A DNA stretch of 64,000 nucleotides from CAIWHR01 sp963846855. Its GTDB lineage: Bacteria > Pseudomonadota > Gammaproteobacteria > Burkholderiales > Casimicrobiaceae. The stretch lies in assembly GCA_963846855.1 (NCBI GenBank), contig CAWJXK010000008.1, positions 806,001-870,000 of the forward strand, given 5' to 3'. Of this stretch, positions 1-9,240 are shown one piece after another. Positions within the stretch are counted from its first letter, which is position 1. Each line of letters begins with the position of its first letter. Made by a program: the position numbers and the translations under genes. The notes under the pieces are model-generated. The model was not told the origin of the DNA. It saw only the letters and a program-made list of their open reading frames with translations, and made no database searches.

Positions 1-2
1 TG

Positions 3-1235
3 GCCGACGCATTCGGCGACGAGTGGTTCTGCCGCGCGCTGGTCGAGGCGATCGGCGCCCGCGCCGAAATCAAGACGACGAAGGGGGTGCTTCGCTGTGT
101 GCCGACCGCTGCGTTCAGCGCACTGGGCGGGGACGAGATCGCCGACCTGAAGTTGACTCTTCCTGCGGCACTCAGCAGCAACACGATCGTTACGCTGGGC
201 GAGCGGCTTTTCCTGAAGGCGTACCGAAGGCTGCAGCCTGGCGTCAACCCGGAAGCCGAGATCGGTCGCTTCCTGACCGAAGTTGCACGATTTCCGAACA
301 GCGTGCCGGTTGCCGGCACGATCGAGCACGTCGACGGAGCCGGACAGGTGACGACGCTCGCGTTGCTGCAGGGGTATGTCGACCACCAGGGCGACGCCTG
401 GCAGTACACACTCGATTATCTCGATCGTTTCTTCGAGCGCGGGCGGTCAGCCGCGCCTGCCGAGCCGGCCTCCGAAGCGCACGGCGGCTATCTTGCGCTC
501 ATTCGGACGCTGGGCGTGCGGACGGCTCAATTGCACGCGGCACTGGCGCGCCGCACGGGCGATCCGGCATTCGATCCGGAGCCGATCGGCCCGAACGACA
601 CTGCCGCCTGGGCGCGCCGCGCACACGCCGGCGCGGAGGCGGCGCTCGACCGCCTCTCGCATCGGCTCTCGGCGCTGCCGGCACCGGCGCGGGTGCTGGC
701 GGAGCCTGCTCTGCGCGAACGCAACGCGCTGCTCGCGCGCATCGATGCGCACGCCGCGGATGAGGGCGCAGGCCACAAGACCAGAGTGCACGGGGACCTT
801 CATCTTGGTCAGGTGCTGATCGTTCAGAACGATTTTGTGATCGTCGACTTCGAAGGTGAGCCGGCGCGCACCCTGGCCGAGCGGCGCGAGAAGCTGTCAC
901 CGCTCGCCGACGTTGCCGGCATGCTGCGCTCATTCGACTATGCGATGCATTCGGCGCTGGACCGTGCCAGCCGGAATCGACCCGATGTGCACGACGATCT
1001 ATTGCAGCTCGGTCGAGAGTGGCGGGACGAGGCCCGCCGCACATTCCTCGACGGCTACGAGGAGGTCGCGCGCGCTGCAGGCCTGCCGCTGCCACGCGCC
1101 GAGGGAAACGACCTGCTCGCGTTGTTCCTGTTGGAAAAGGTCTGCTACGAGCTCGCATACGAGGTCGACAACCGGCCGGCGTGGGTGGGGCTGCCACTGC
1201 GCGGACTTGCGGACTTGGTGGCGACCATGAGATGA
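3..1235 (+). CDS. Maltokinase (C-terminal part of a trehalose synthase/maltokinase), 5' end outside window
   Basis: The gene enters the window already open, so only about 410 C-terminal residues are visible. They match the maltokinase half of TreS-maltokinase proteins, which phosphorylate maltose to maltose 1-phosphate with ATP in the cytosol and so link trehalose to GlgE-type alpha-glucan synthesis. The kinase catalytic loop VHGDLHLGQVLI lies near position 790 and the metal-binding IVDFEGEP near 845, as in APH-like sugar kinases. The family usually carries an amylase-like TreS domain at the N-terminus; if present, it lies upstream of this window. The gene ends with TGA at 1233-1235. No other glycogen or trehalose gene follows. 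Kinase identity is fairly secure; the fusion is inferred. Confidence 0.85.
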   Translation, partial: ADAFGDEWFCRALVEAIGARAEIKTTKGVLRCVPTAAFSALGGDEIADLKLTLPAALSSNTIVTLGERLFLKAYRRLQPGVNPEAEIGRFLTEVARFPNSVPVAGTIEHVDGAGQVTTLALLQGYVDHQGDAWQYTLDYLDRFFERGRSAAPAEPASEAHGGYLALIRTLGVRTAQLHAALARRTGDPAFDPEPIGPNDTAAWARRAHAGAEAALDRLSHRLSALPAPARVLAEPALRERNALLARIDAHAADEGAGHKTRVHGDLHLGQVLIVQNDFVIVDFEGEPARTLAERREKLSPLADVAGMLRSFDYAMHSALDRASRNRPDVHDDLLQLGREWRDEARRTFLDGYEEVARAAGLPLPRAEGNDLLALFLLEKVCYELAYEVDNRPAWVGLPLRGLADLVATMR

Positions 1236-1329
1236 CCGGTTTGGGCCGCGCGCGATGCCGGTGCGGCTCCGGCACGCTTCCGCGCGTCGGTTGGATGCGA
1301 AACAAGTCACAAACGTACTGGAGAACGCG

Positions 1330-2034
1330 ATGGACAACATGGAAATGCTGCTCGAGCCGGTTAAGACATCGCTGCACCAGGTTGGCGAATTCCTGCCGCG
1401 TGTGATGCTCGCGATCGTGATTCTGCTTGCGGGATGGCTCATCGCCAAGGGCGTCCGCTTCGCGGTCGAGAAGGGGCTGCGCGCGATCAATTTCAACGTG
1501 GTGACGGAAAAAGCGGGTGTCGATGCGTTCCTGCAACAGGGGGGCGGCAAAGTCGACACCATATGGGTGCTCGGCCAGCTGTTCTACTGGCTGGTGATAC
1601 TCGCTGCGCTGATGGTCGCGTTCAACAGCATGGGGCTCGCCTATGTGACCGATCTGATCGGTCACATAGTTCTGTTCGTTCCCAAAGTGATGGTTGCCGT
1701 ACTGATCCTAGCCTTCGGCGCCTATTTTGCGCGATTCGTCAGCGTGGCGCTCACGGCATATTGCAAGAACATCGGCGTCCGCGAAGCGGAGACCCTCGGT
1801 CGACTGTCGCTCTACGCCATTATGGTTTTCGTCACCCTGATCGCGCTCGATCAGCTGGGTCTGGGCGACATCATCCGGCAGACGTTCCTCATTGTCATTG
1901 CCGCAATCGCGCTCGGTCTGGCGCTCGCATTCGGCCTGGGCGGGCAGAAGCGCGCTGCCGAATTTCTCGAGCGCTGGTCGCGGCAAATCGATGATGCCGC
2001 CGATGATTCGACCCGTTCACCTCCGGCTGCCTAG
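1330..2034 (+). CDS. Conserved TM-helix protein, MscS-like pore region without the beta domain
   Basis: A 234-residue membrane protein of the conserved TM-helix type (Pfam TM_helix-like) related to small-conductance mechanosensitive channels. Several hydrophobic segments are visible: near residues 24-42, 83-103, 115-135, and a final pair at about 160-215. The last segment, ALGLALAFGLGGQKRA, resembles the glycine/alanine-rich pore helix of MscS. The protein stops soon after it, so the cytoplasmic beta and alpha/beta domains of a full MscS are absent. I chose ATG 1330 because GGAG sits six bases before it; an upstream in-frame ATG at 1255 has no such site. It may be a channel or an accessory membrane protein. 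Inner-membrane location is inferred from the helices. Confidence 0.75.
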   Translation: MDNMEMLLEPVKTSLHQVGEFLPRVMLAIVILLAGWLIAKGVRFAVEKGLRAINFNVVTEKAGVDAFLQQGGGKVDTIWVLGQLFYWLVILAALMVAFNSMGLAYVTDLIGHIVLFVPKVMVAVLILAFGAYFARFVSVALTAYCKNIGVREAETLGRLSLYAIMVFVTLIALDQLGLGDIIRQTFLIVIAAIALGLALAFGLGGQKRAAEFLERWSRQIDDAADDSTRSPPAA

Positions 2035-2078
2035 CGCTTCACCGGTCCGCGTGTTCAACGTATCGCAAGGGGCCGCCT

Positions 2079-2468
2079 TCAATGCCGGACAGCCCTAGCA
2101 TGTTCAAGGCGAGCCTGGCAGATGGCGCATCGTGCGGCCGCGGGAGACACCTTGAGCCTCGCTCGATCGATGGGCTCGCCGCAATCCAGGCATATTCCGA
2201 AGACGCCGCTCTCCAACCTGCCGCGCGCTGCCTCGAGTTCACGGATCTCGGCGACGTGGCCATCGATCCTTTGATGCTCGATCCCGGCGCGAATGCGGGC
2301 AAATGCCTGGTCGACCGCGTCGCCGGCGTGTTCCGCGAGTTCGGAAAACCCCTCCGCGGCGGCGCGTTCGCGTTCCTCGGCGATCTCGCGGCGCAACTCC
2401 TCCTCTCTGCGCTCGATCGCGCGAACCAAAGGCCGCAGCTCACGCTCGTCGAGGCTGGTTTTCGACAT
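2079..2468 (-). CDS. TraR/DksA-family zinc-finger protein
   Basis: A 129-residue protein with a long charged coiled coil (residues 5-85, rich in Glu and Arg) followed by a four-cysteine zinc finger. The finger has the pattern CLDC...CAIC near residues 93-116, the arrangement of the DksA/TraR family. Relatives bind the secondary channel of RNA polymerase and modulate transcription initiation, but small stand-alone members like this one are mostly uncharacterised. ATG 2468 is preceded by GGAG at good spacing. The gene is convergent with the MscS-like gene, with 44 bases between the stops. It is shorter than true DksA (about 150 residues), so I do not name it dksA. Confidence 0.85.
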   Translation of the reverse strand: MSKTSLDERELRPLVRAIERREEELRREIAEERERAAAEGFSELAEHAGDAVDQAFARIRAGIEHQRIDGHVAEIRELEAARGRLESGVFGICLDCGEPIDRARLKVSPAAARCAICQARLEHARAVRH

Positions 2469-2773
2469 CGGTCGCCCTCTCCGTGGAGTGGCTCGCTAAG
2501 GAGCATTTCACAATGGCTGCGACAGATCGTGCGCGAACGAGTTCCCGCAGGTTTCCCGCACGAGCGAGTGAGGAAACTCCCGTCCGTCAACGCCCCTGGG
2601 AGCCTCCAATCATCCAGGATGACGTGTGATCGGTACAGCGCGCGGCCACCAAGGGCAGATCTTCGTCTCTACGGGCCGGGCCCTGACGCACGGCTCGGCT
2701 CCTTGCTGGGTTGACCCACGGGCAAAAGACCTGTTTCATCCAAGGTTGCCGTCCCCGATCCACCGGAGCCCCC

Positions 2774-4240
2774 GTGAACGACCGCCTCGATCCCGTGCTG
2801 GCCGACGAAGCGCCGCCGGCCGCAGCCGCGCCGATCGCGCGCCTGCACGAGCTCTTCGCCGCGCAGCGCCGCGCCTTTGCCGCCGAGATGAATCCGTCGC
2901 GCGAGGCCCGCGTCGGCCGGCTCGACCGCCTGCTGCGCGCGACCGACGAACACCAGAACGAGATCGTTGCCGCGATCTCAGCCGATTTCGGCCACCGCTC
3001 GCGCCACGAAACCGATCTCGCGGAAATATTCCTCGTGGTCTCGGCGCTGCGGCACATGCGCCGGCACGTGGGCCGCTGGATGCGGCCGCGGCGGGTCGCG
3101 ACCCCTGCGCATCTGCTGCCGGCGCGCAGCGAGATCATCCGTCAGCCGCTCGGCGTGATCGGAGTCATCAGCCCGTGGAACTATCCGTTCCAGCTCGGCA
3201 TGCTGCCGGCGGCGGCGGCGCTCGCCGCGGGCAATCGCGTGCTGCTGAAGCCGAGCGAGCTCACGCCGCGCTTTTCCGAGCTGCTGGAGGAGATCGTCGC
3301 CGCGACGTTCGCCGCCGACGAATTCGCGGTGGTCCCGGGTGATGTCGAGGTCGGCCGCGCGTTCGCGACGCTTGCCTTCGATCACCTGTTCTTCACCGGC
3401 TCCACTGCGGTTGGCCGTCAGGTTGCGCTCGCCGCGGCGCAGAACCTCACGCCGGTGACGCTCGAGCTCGGCGGCAAGTCGCCCGCGATCCTCGACGCCG
3501 ACTGCGACTTCGCCGAGGCCGCGCCGCGAATTGCATTCGCCAAGCTTCTCAACGCCGGCCAGACCTGCGTCGCGCCCGATTACGCGCTGGTGCCGCGCGC
3601 ACGCGTCGACGCGTTCGTGACTGCACTGCGCGGCGCGGTCGCGAAGCTGTATCCCGCGTCCGCCGCGAGTCCCGATTACACGAGCATCGTCGACGATCGG
3701 CACTATCGGCGCCTCGAAGGGCTCGTCGAGGATGCGGTCGCACGTGGCGCGACGGCCGTTCCGCTCGGCGTGACCAACGCGCCCGACGGCGCTGCCCCGC
3801 GCAAATTCCAGCCCACGGCGCTCATCGGCGCCACCGATGCGATGGCGGTGATGCAGGAGGAGATCTTCGGCCCGATCCTGCCGGTGCTGCCGTACGATTC
3901 GCTGGACGAGGCGATCGCCTCGATCAACGCGCGACCGCGGCCGCTGGCGCTCTACTGGTTCGGCAGGAGCGACGCGCACCTCGACCGCGTGCTGCGCGGC
4001 ACGATCTCCGGGGGCGTCACCGTCAACGATGCATGCTGGCACGTCGCCCAGGAGAATCTTCCGTTCGGCGGCGTCGGCGCCAGCGGTTCCGGCGCCTATC
4101 ACGGCGAAACGGGATTCCTCGCGTTCACGAAGGAGAAGCCGGTGTTCCACCAGGCTGCGTACAACGGTCTCACGCTGTTCCGCCCGCCGTACGGGCGCCG
4201 GTTCGACGCGCTGATCGCGCTGCTCAAGCGCTTCTTCTGA
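2774..4240 (+). CDS. calB: Coniferyl-aldehyde-dehydrogenase-type aldehyde dehydrogenase
   Basis: A class 3-like NAD(P)-dependent aldehyde dehydrogenase of about 488 residues that oxidises an aldehyde to its carboxylate in the cytosol. The cofactor-binding part includes ISPWNYPFQL and FFTGSTAVGRQ. The general base lies in LELGGKSP and the catalytic cysteine in NAGQTCVAPDY. The overall pattern fits the coniferyl aldehyde dehydrogenase group, but aromatic specificity is only a family label. I prefer GTG 2774 because GGAG sits five bases before it; an ATG at 2711 in the same frame lacks a site. The acyl-CoA ligase gene begins 18 bases after the stop, so the two are probably co-transcribed. The pair suggests that an acid made here is activated to its CoA thioester. 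Confidence 0.85.
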   Translation: MNDRLDPVLADEAPPAAAAPIARLHELFAAQRRAFAAEMNPSREARVGRLDRLLRATDEHQNEIVAAISADFGHRSRHETDLAEIFLVVSALRHMRRHVGRWMRPRRVATPAHLLPARSEIIRQPLGVIGVISPWNYPFQLGMLPAAAALAAGNRVLLKPSELTPRFSELLEEIVAATFAADEFAVVPGDVEVGRAFATLAFDHLFFTGSTAVGRQVALAAAQNLTPVTLELGGKSPAILDADCDFAEAAPRIAFAKLLNAGQTCVAPDYALVPRARVDAFVTALRGAVAKLYPASAASPDYTSIVDDRHYRRLEGLVEDAVARGATAVPLGVTNAPDGAAPRKFQPTALIGATDAMAVMQEEIFGPILPVLPYDSLDEAIASINARPRPLALYWFGRSDAHLDRVLRGTISGGVTVNDACWHVAQENLPFGGVGASGSGAYHGETGFLAFTKEKPVFHQAAYNGLTLFRPPYGRRFDALIALLKRFF

Positions 4241-4258
4241 AAGTCCGACGACCCCATC

Positions 4259-5914
4259 ATGGCTCCCATGCTTCCCGGGCTGATCCAGGACCGCCCCCTG
4301 TTGATCTCGTCGCTGATCGATCACGCCAATGCGTGCCATGGCGGCATCGAGATCGTGTCGCGGACCGTCGAGGGCCCGATCCATCGCTGCACGTACGCCG
4401 ACATCCATCGGCGCTCGAAGCAGGTCGCGAAGGCGCTGCTGGCGCTGGGTGTCGCACCCGGCGAGCGCATCGCGACGCTCGCCTGGAACGGCTACCGGCA
4501 CATGGAGCTCTACTATGGGGTATCGGGCATGGGCGCGGTGCTGCACACGATCAATCCGCGGCTCTTCCCCGAGCAGATCGAGTACATCGCCAACCACGCC
4601 GAGGACCAATTCCTGTTCTTCGACGTTTCGTTCGCGCCACTGCTCGAGCGGCTCGCTGCGAAGATGCGGACCGTCAAGGGATTCGTCGCGATGACCGACC
4701 GCGCGCGCATGCCGGCGCAGAGCATCCCGAATCTCCTCTGCTACGAGGAGCTCGTCGGCGCCCAGGACAGCGACTACGAATGGCCGGTTTTCGACGAGCA
4801 CACGGCATCCTCGCTCTGCTACACGTCGGGAACGACGGGCCATCCGAAGGGCGTGCTCTATTCGCACCGCTCGACGGTCCTGCATTCGTATGGCGCCTGC
4901 GCCGCCGACAGCATCGGCGTCTCGGCGGCCGACACGCTGCTGATGGTCGTGCCGATGTTCCATGTCAACGCGTGGGGAATGCCCTATGCCGGCGCGATGG
5001 CGGGAACGAAGCTCGTCCTCCCCGGCCCCGCGCTCGACGGGAGGAGCGTCTACGAGCTCCTGCGCGACGAGCAGGTCACGCTGGCACTCGGCGTGCCCAC
5101 GGTCTGGCTGATGCTGCTGCAGTACGTCGAGACGGCAGGCGTCGACCCGAAGGAGGAGTGCGCCCTGCGGCGCGTCATCATCGGCGGGTCCGCGGCACCG
5201 CGCGCGATGAGTGCGAAATTCGAGACGCTGTTCGGCGCGTTCGTCGTTCATGCGTGGGGCATGACCGAGATGTCTCCGCTCGGCACGACATGCAACCTGC
5301 TGCCCAAGCACGCGGGGTGCACGCTGGAAGAGCGGCTCGACCTGCAGACCAAGCAAGGCCGCAGCATCTTCGGCGTCGAGCTCAGGATCTGCGACGACGA
5401 AGGGCGGCGGCTGCCGCACGACGGCAAGGCGTTCGGCCACCTGATGGTGCGCGGGCCCTGGATCATCAGCGGCTATTTCAAGGACGCGGGCGGGCCGCTA
5501 CTCGACCGTGACGGATTCTTCGACACCGGCGACGTCGCGACGATCGATCCGGACGGCTACATGCAGATCACCGACCGCTCGAAGGACGTGATCAAGTCCG
5601 GCGGCGAGTGGATCTCGTCGATCGATCTCGAGAATGCGGCGATCGGTCACCCGGCGATCGCCGAGGCAGCCGTCATCGGCGTCGCGCACCCCAAGTGGCA
5701 GGAGCGTCCGCTGCTCGTCGTCGTGAGGAAGGCCGGGCAGGACGTCACGCGCGAGCACCTCCTCGCGTTCCTCGAAGGCAAGGTGGCCAAATGGTGGCTG
5801 CCGGACGACGTGGCGTTCGTCGACGAGCTGCCGCATACCGCAACCGGCAAGCTGCTCAAAACCGCGTTGCGCGAGCGCTTTCGCGACTATCGGCTGCCCG
5901 ACCTGCGCGATTGA
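4259..5914 (+). CDS. Fatty-acyl / 3-methylthiopropionyl-type CoA ligase (AMP-binding)
   Basis: A 551-residue adenylate-forming enzyme that activates a carboxylic acid with ATP and then forms its CoA thioester. The ATP-binding signature CYTSGTTGHPKGVLYSHRS lies near residue 185. The adenylate-binding HAWGMTEMSPLGT lies near residue 330, the hinge region DRSKDVIKSGGEW near 440, and the C-terminal catalytic lysine segment TATGKLLKTALRE near 530. Length and order match long-chain or dmdB-like ligases; the substrate cannot be read from sequence. The aldehyde dehydrogenase lies 18 bases upstream and an SDR 200 bases downstream on the same strand. With the convergent kinase and acyl-CoA dehydrogenase genes it could fill the LvaE role of a 4-hydroxyacid pathway. 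Confidence 0.85.
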   Translation: MAPMLPGLIQDRPLLISSLIDHANACHGGIEIVSRTVEGPIHRCTYADIHRRSKQVAKALLALGVAPGERIATLAWNGYRHMELYYGVSGMGAVLHTINPRLFPEQIEYIANHAEDQFLFFDVSFAPLLERLAAKMRTVKGFVAMTDRARMPAQSIPNLLCYEELVGAQDSDYEWPVFDEHTASSLCYTSGTTGHPKGVLYSHRSTVLHSYGACAADSIGVSAADTLLMVVPMFHVNAWGMPYAGAMAGTKLVLPGPALDGRSVYELLRDEQVTLALGVPTVWLMLLQYVETAGVDPKEECALRRVIIGGSAAPRAMSAKFETLFGAFVVHAWGMTEMSPLGTTCNLLPKHAGCTLEERLDLQTKQGRSIFGVELRICDDEGRRLPHDGKAFGHLMVRGPWIISGYFKDAGGPLLDRDGFFDTGDVATIDPDGYMQITDRSKDVIKSGGEWISSIDLENAAIGHPAIAEAAVIGVAHPKWQERPLLVVVRKAGQDVTREHLLAFLEGKVAKWWLPDDVAFVDELPHTATGKLLKTALRERFRDYRLPDLRD

Positions 5915-5941
5915 CGGACCCGCCTGCCATGGGGCGGCCTG

Positions 5942-6018
5942 GTACTCCCGCAGACGTGCGGGATACTGCGCTTCGCCGCGCAACTCGCCGCGGCACGGAG
6001 TGTTAAAATTACAATTCC
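5942..6018 (+). promoter_or_regulatory. Hairpin and AT-rich island before the SDR gene
   Basis: In the gap between the ligase and the SDR there is a hairpin, TCCCGCA-gacg-TGCGGGA (5946-5963), extended by GTA/TAC to 5942-5966. No T-run follows, so it is a poor terminator. At 6001-6018 a rare AT-rich run, TGTTAAAATTACAATT, lies about 100 bases before the start codon and could hold a -10 element. Promoter function is inferred from composition only. Confidence 0.3.
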
Positions 6019-6113
6019 AAAGCAGTCGGGCAATCCTCCTCACGATTCGCCGACCCTGCAGCGGTGCGCGCCCGGTTCAGGGCTCCGGCGCCGAACCCCG
6101 GCGGGAGAACAGA

Positions 6114-6914
6114 TTGAATCCATACCTCGGTAAAGTGGCGGTCGTCACCGGCGCGGGCGCCGGGATCGGGCGCGAGCTCGCGCTGCAGCTCGCGCAGCGG
6201 GGTGCGCGGCTCGCGCTCTCCGACGTCGACATGACCGGCCTCGAGGAGACGCGGCAGCTATGCAACGGCGCGGAGGTGCGCCCGTACCGCGTCGACGTGT
6301 CGGCGCGGGACGAGGTCTTCGCGCACGCTGATGCCGTACGACAGGATTTCGGCACCGCACACTACGTCTTCAACAACGCCGGCGTGTCGCTCGCCGCGTC
6401 GTTCGATCACAGCACGATCGAAGAGATCGAGTGGCTGCTCGGCATCAACCTCTGGGGCGTGATCTACGGGACCAAGGCGTTCCTGCCGCTGCTGCTCGCG
6501 CAGCGCGAGGGGCACATCGTCAACATGTCGAGCATCTTCGGCCTCGTCGGCGTGCCGGGCCAGTCGGCCTACAACATCTCGAAATTCGGCGTGCGCGGAC
6601 TGACCGAGAGCCTCTGGCGCGAGCTACGCCACACGGGCGTCAAGGCGACGACCGTTCATCCAGGCGGGATCCGCACCAACATCAAGCACGCGTCGCCGCT
6701 CGGCAAGTTCGCCGACGATTACGAGAAGAAGCTGGTCGAATCGGGCGCGCGCTTTTTCGTGACGCCGGTCGAGGACTGCGCGCGCGCCATCCTCGACGGC
6801 GTCGCACGCGGCCGCCGCCGGATTGTCACCGGCAAGAAGGCGTGGATCACCGACGTTGTCGCCCGGCTGCTGCCGAGCGAATACGGCTTGATGTTCGGCT
6901 ACTACGGGCTCTGA
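6114..6914 (+). CDS. Short-chain dehydrogenase/reductase (classical SDR), TTG start
   Basis: A 266-residue NAD(P)-dependent oxidoreductase of the classical SDR family. It shows the Rossmann glycine motif TGAGAGIG near residue 14, the NNAG motif near 90, and a Ser...YNISK active site near 155-160. The frame is open back to 6000, but homology starts at NPYLGKVAVVTG and the TTG at 6114 has GGGAG seven bases upstream, so I chose it. The C-terminal half resembles acetoin/hydroxyacid-type SDRs, which does not fix the substrate. It follows the acyl-CoA ligase on the same strand and is convergent with the acyl-CoA dehydrogenase, whose stop is 20 bases away. It may supply a ketoacyl-to-hydroxyacyl reduction step. 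Confidence 0.85.
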   Translation: MNPYLGKVAVVTGAGAGIGRELALQLAQRGARLALSDVDMTGLEETRQLCNGAEVRPYRVDVSARDEVFAHADAVRQDFGTAHYVFNNAGVSLAASFDHSTIEEIEWLLGINLWGVIYGTKAFLPLLLAQREGHIVNMSSIFGLVGVPGQSAYNISKFGVRGLTESLWRELRHTGVKATTVHPGGIRTNIKHASPLGKFADDYEKKLVESGARFFVTPVEDCARAILDGVARGRRRIVTGKKAWITDVVARLLPSEYGLMFGYYGL

Positions 6915-6933
6915 TGAGCCGGTTCCGCCGCGC

Positions 6934-8160
6934 TCACTTGGCGCGGGCGTAACGCGCGAGCTCGAGGCGCGCGATCTGGTTGCGATGCACTTCGTCGGGA
7001 CCGTCGGCGAAGCGCAGCGTGCGTGCCTGCGCGTAGAAGAACGCCAGCTGGAAATCGTCGCACACGCCCGCCGCGCCGTGCGCCTGCATCGCCCAGTCGA
7101 TGACCTGGCACGCCATGTTCGGCGCAGCCACCTTGATCATCGCGATCTCCTTCTTCGCGGCCTTGTTGCCTGCGGTGTCCATCTTCCACGCGGCGTGCAG
7201 CACCAGAAGGCGCGCCTGGTCGATCAGGATGCGCGCGTTGGCGATGCGCTCCTGCGTGACCGTCTGGTCGGCGACCGCGCGGCCGAACGCGACGCGCGTC
7301 GCCGCGCGCCGGCACATGGCTTCGAGCGAGCGCTCGGCCTGGCCGATGAGGCGCATGCAGTGGTGGATGCGCCCGGGGCCGAGCCGCCCCTGCGCGATCT
7401 CGAAGCCGCGCCCCTCGCCGAGCAGCATGTTGTCCGCGGGAACGCGCACGTCGACGAAGTCGAACTCGGCGTGCCCGTGCGGCGCGTTGTCGTAGCCGAA
7501 CACGGGCAGGTGCCGCACGAGCTTCACTCCGGGGGTGTCGACCGGAATCAGGATCATCGACTGCTGGCGGTGGCGGTCGGCGTTCGCCGGATCGGACTTG
7601 CCCATGAAGATGAGGATCCGGCAGCGCGGATCCGGTCCGCCCGTGGTCCACCACTTGCGGCCGTTGACGACGTAGTGGTCGCCGTCGCGCACGATCGACG
7701 CCTCGATGTTCGTCGCGTCCGACGACGCGACGTCCGGCTCGGTCATCGCGAACGCCGAACGGATCTCGCCGGCCAGCAGCGGCTGCAGCCATTTCCGCTT
7801 CTGCGCCTCGCTGCCGTAGCGCACCAGCACTTCCATGTTGCCCGTATCCGGCGCGTTGCAGTTGAACGCCTCGGGCGCGATCCACGACCGGCCCATGATC
7901 TCGCACAGCGGCGCGTACTCGAGGTTGGTCAATCCGGCGCCGTGTTCCGATTCGGGCAGGAACAGGTTCCACAGCCCATCCGCTTTCGCCTTCGCCTTCA
8001 ACCTCTCCATCACGCGCGTCGGCACCCACGCATTGCCCCGAGCGCGGTTCGCCTCGACTTCGGCGGCGAACTCAGGTTCGGCCGGAATGACGTTCGCCTC
8101 CATGAAGCGCAGGACGCGCGCTTGCAGATCCTTCACCTTGCCCGAGTACTCGAAATCCAT
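6934..8160 (-). CDS. Acyl-CoA dehydrogenase, ACAD10/11 (LvaC)-like
   Basis: A 408-residue flavoprotein of the acyl-CoA dehydrogenase superfamily. Visible landmarks are FAMTEPDVASSDA (FAD/substrate contact, near residue 150), YVVNGRKWWTTGG (near 180), and the C-terminal QAHGAAGVCDD and FADGPDEVHRNQIARLE, which bind FAD. Members of the ACAD10/11 branch typically sit next to an APH-like kinase, as here. In levulinate catabolism the partner kinase phosphorylates a 4-hydroxyacyl-CoA and the dehydrogenase-like protein removes the phosphate to give an enoyl-CoA. The start ATG overlaps the upstream kinase stop as TGATG, so the two are translationally coupled. Last gene of the minus-strand run that begins at ndk. 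Confidence 0.88.
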   Translation of the reverse strand: MDFEYSGKVKDLQARVLRFMEANVIPAEPEFAAEVEANRARGNAWVPTRVMERLKAKAKADGLWNLFLPESEHGAGLTNLEYAPLCEIMGRSWIAPEAFNCNAPDTGNMEVLVRYGSEAQKRKWLQPLLAGEIRSAFAMTEPDVASSDATNIEASIVRDGDHYVVNGRKWWTTGGPDPRCRILIFMGKSDPANADRHRQQSMILIPVDTPGVKLVRHLPVFGYDNAPHGHAEFDFVDVRVPADNMLLGEGRGFEIAQGRLGPGRIHHCMRLIGQAERSLEAMCRRAATRVAFGRAVADQTVTQERIANARILIDQARLLVLHAAWKMDTAGNKAAKKEIAMIKVAAPNMACQVIDWAMQAHGAAGVCDDFQLAFFYAQARTLRFADGPDEVHRNQIARLELARYARAK

Positions 8161-9230
8161 CACCGTCCTCCGTCGTCGATGCGCTGCGCCATGTCCCAGG
8201 CGACATCCGCGATGCGCTGCGCCCGTGCGCCGGTCTCCATTGCGTTGCCGCTCGCCGCGTTGCCCTGCAGCGCGCGCGAGTGCACGCCGTGCAGGATCGC
8301 GGTGATGCGGAACATGTTGAAGATGAGATAGAAGTCCCAGTCGGCGATCCGCGCGCGTCCGGTGCGCCGGCAGTATGCCGCGACATACTCGGCCTCGGTC
8401 GGAATGCCGAGCGCGGCAAAATCGCAATCGGCGAGCCCGCGGAATTCTGCGGCCCTGAGCCGCCACGCCATCACCTGGTAGGCGAAATCGGACAACGGAT
8501 GCCCGAGCGTCGACAGCTCCCAGTCGAGCACCGCGAGGACGCGCGGCTCGGTCGGGTGAAAGATCACGTTGTCGATGCGGAAGTCGCCGTGGACGATCGC
8601 GGTCTCGTCGCCCTCGGGCAGGTGCTGCGGCAGCCACTCGATGAGACGGTCCATCGAGGGAATCCGCGCGGCGCCGCCTGCCTCGTACTGCTTCGACCAG
8701 CGTGCGATCTGCCGCGGGACGTAGCCGCCCGCGCGGCCGAAATCGCCGAGGCCGACGGCGCGGTAATCGACGGCGTGCAGCGCCGCGATCACGCGGTTGA
8801 GCTCGTTGTAATGCGCGCCGCGTTCGGCGCGCGTCATGCCGGGAAGCGTCGGGTCCCACAGCACGCGGCCCTCGACGTGCTCCATGAGATAGAACGCCGT
8901 CCCGATCACGCCGTCGTCCTCGCAGAGCGCGATCATCTTCGCGACGGGTACATCGGTCGCGGCGAGCGCCTTCATCACGCGATATTCGCGATCGACGGCG
9001 TGCGCCGAGGGCAGCAGCGTGCCGGACGGCTTGCGGCGCAGCACGTAATGCTGCCCGCCCGCGGTCACGCGATACGTGGGATTGGACTGCCCGCCCTGGT
9101 ACTGGAGGACGGCGAGGCTGGCGGTGTCAGCAAATCCGCCCTCGTGCAGGTATCGCGCGAGCCCCGCGACGTCGAAGGGATGCAAGGGCGCGACGAGCCG
9201 CGCCGGCGCGGGGTCGCGGGCGCCGGTCAT
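8160..9230 (-). CDS. APH-family phosphotransferase (LvaA / ACAD10 kinase-domain-like)
   Basis: A 356-residue kinase of the aminoglycoside phosphotransferase fold, but of the branch linked to acyl-CoA dehydrogenases rather than to drug resistance. The ATP-binding N-lobe has YVLRRKPSGTLLPSAHAVDRE. The catalytic loop is IVHGDFRIDNVIFHP (near residue 200) and the metal-binding motif VLDWELSTLGHP follows. I chose ATG 9230; the longer open frame back to 9302 runs into the SDR gene. In the lva pathway of Pseudomonas putida the homologue phosphorylates 4-hydroxyacyl-CoA. It lies 10 bases after the SDR stop and is coupled to the acyl-CoA dehydrogenase by a one-base stop/start overlap, which supports a joint two-step reaction. 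Confidence 0.88.
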   Translation of the reverse strand: MTGARDPAPARLVAPLHPFDVAGLARYLHEGGFADTASLAVLQYQGGQSNPTYRVTAGGQHYVLRRKPSGTLLPSAHAVDREYRVMKALAATDVPVAKMIALCEDDGVIGTAFYLMEHVEGRVLWDPTLPGMTRAERGAHYNELNRVIAALHAVDYRAVGLGDFGRAGGYVPRQIARWSKQYEAGGAARIPSMDRLIEWLPQHLPEGDETAIVHGDFRIDNVIFHPTEPRVLAVLDWELSTLGHPLSDFAYQVMAWRLRAAEFRGLADCDFAALGIPTEAEYVAAYCRRTGRARIADWDFYLIFNMFRITAILHGVHSRALQGNAASGNAMETGARAQRIADVAWDMAQRIDDGGR

Positions 9231-9240
9231 CGCTCGCCCG

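Noticed and set aside
2978..5440. Long open frame on minus opposite the aldehyde dehydrogenase and ligase genes
   Set aside because: No family motif, and it crosses two well-supported genes; a GC artefact.
8160..9230. Aminoglycoside resistance kinase
   Set aside because: Although it has the APH fold, coupling to an acyl-CoA dehydrogenase and the motif pattern place it with the metabolic LvaA/ACAD10-type kinases.
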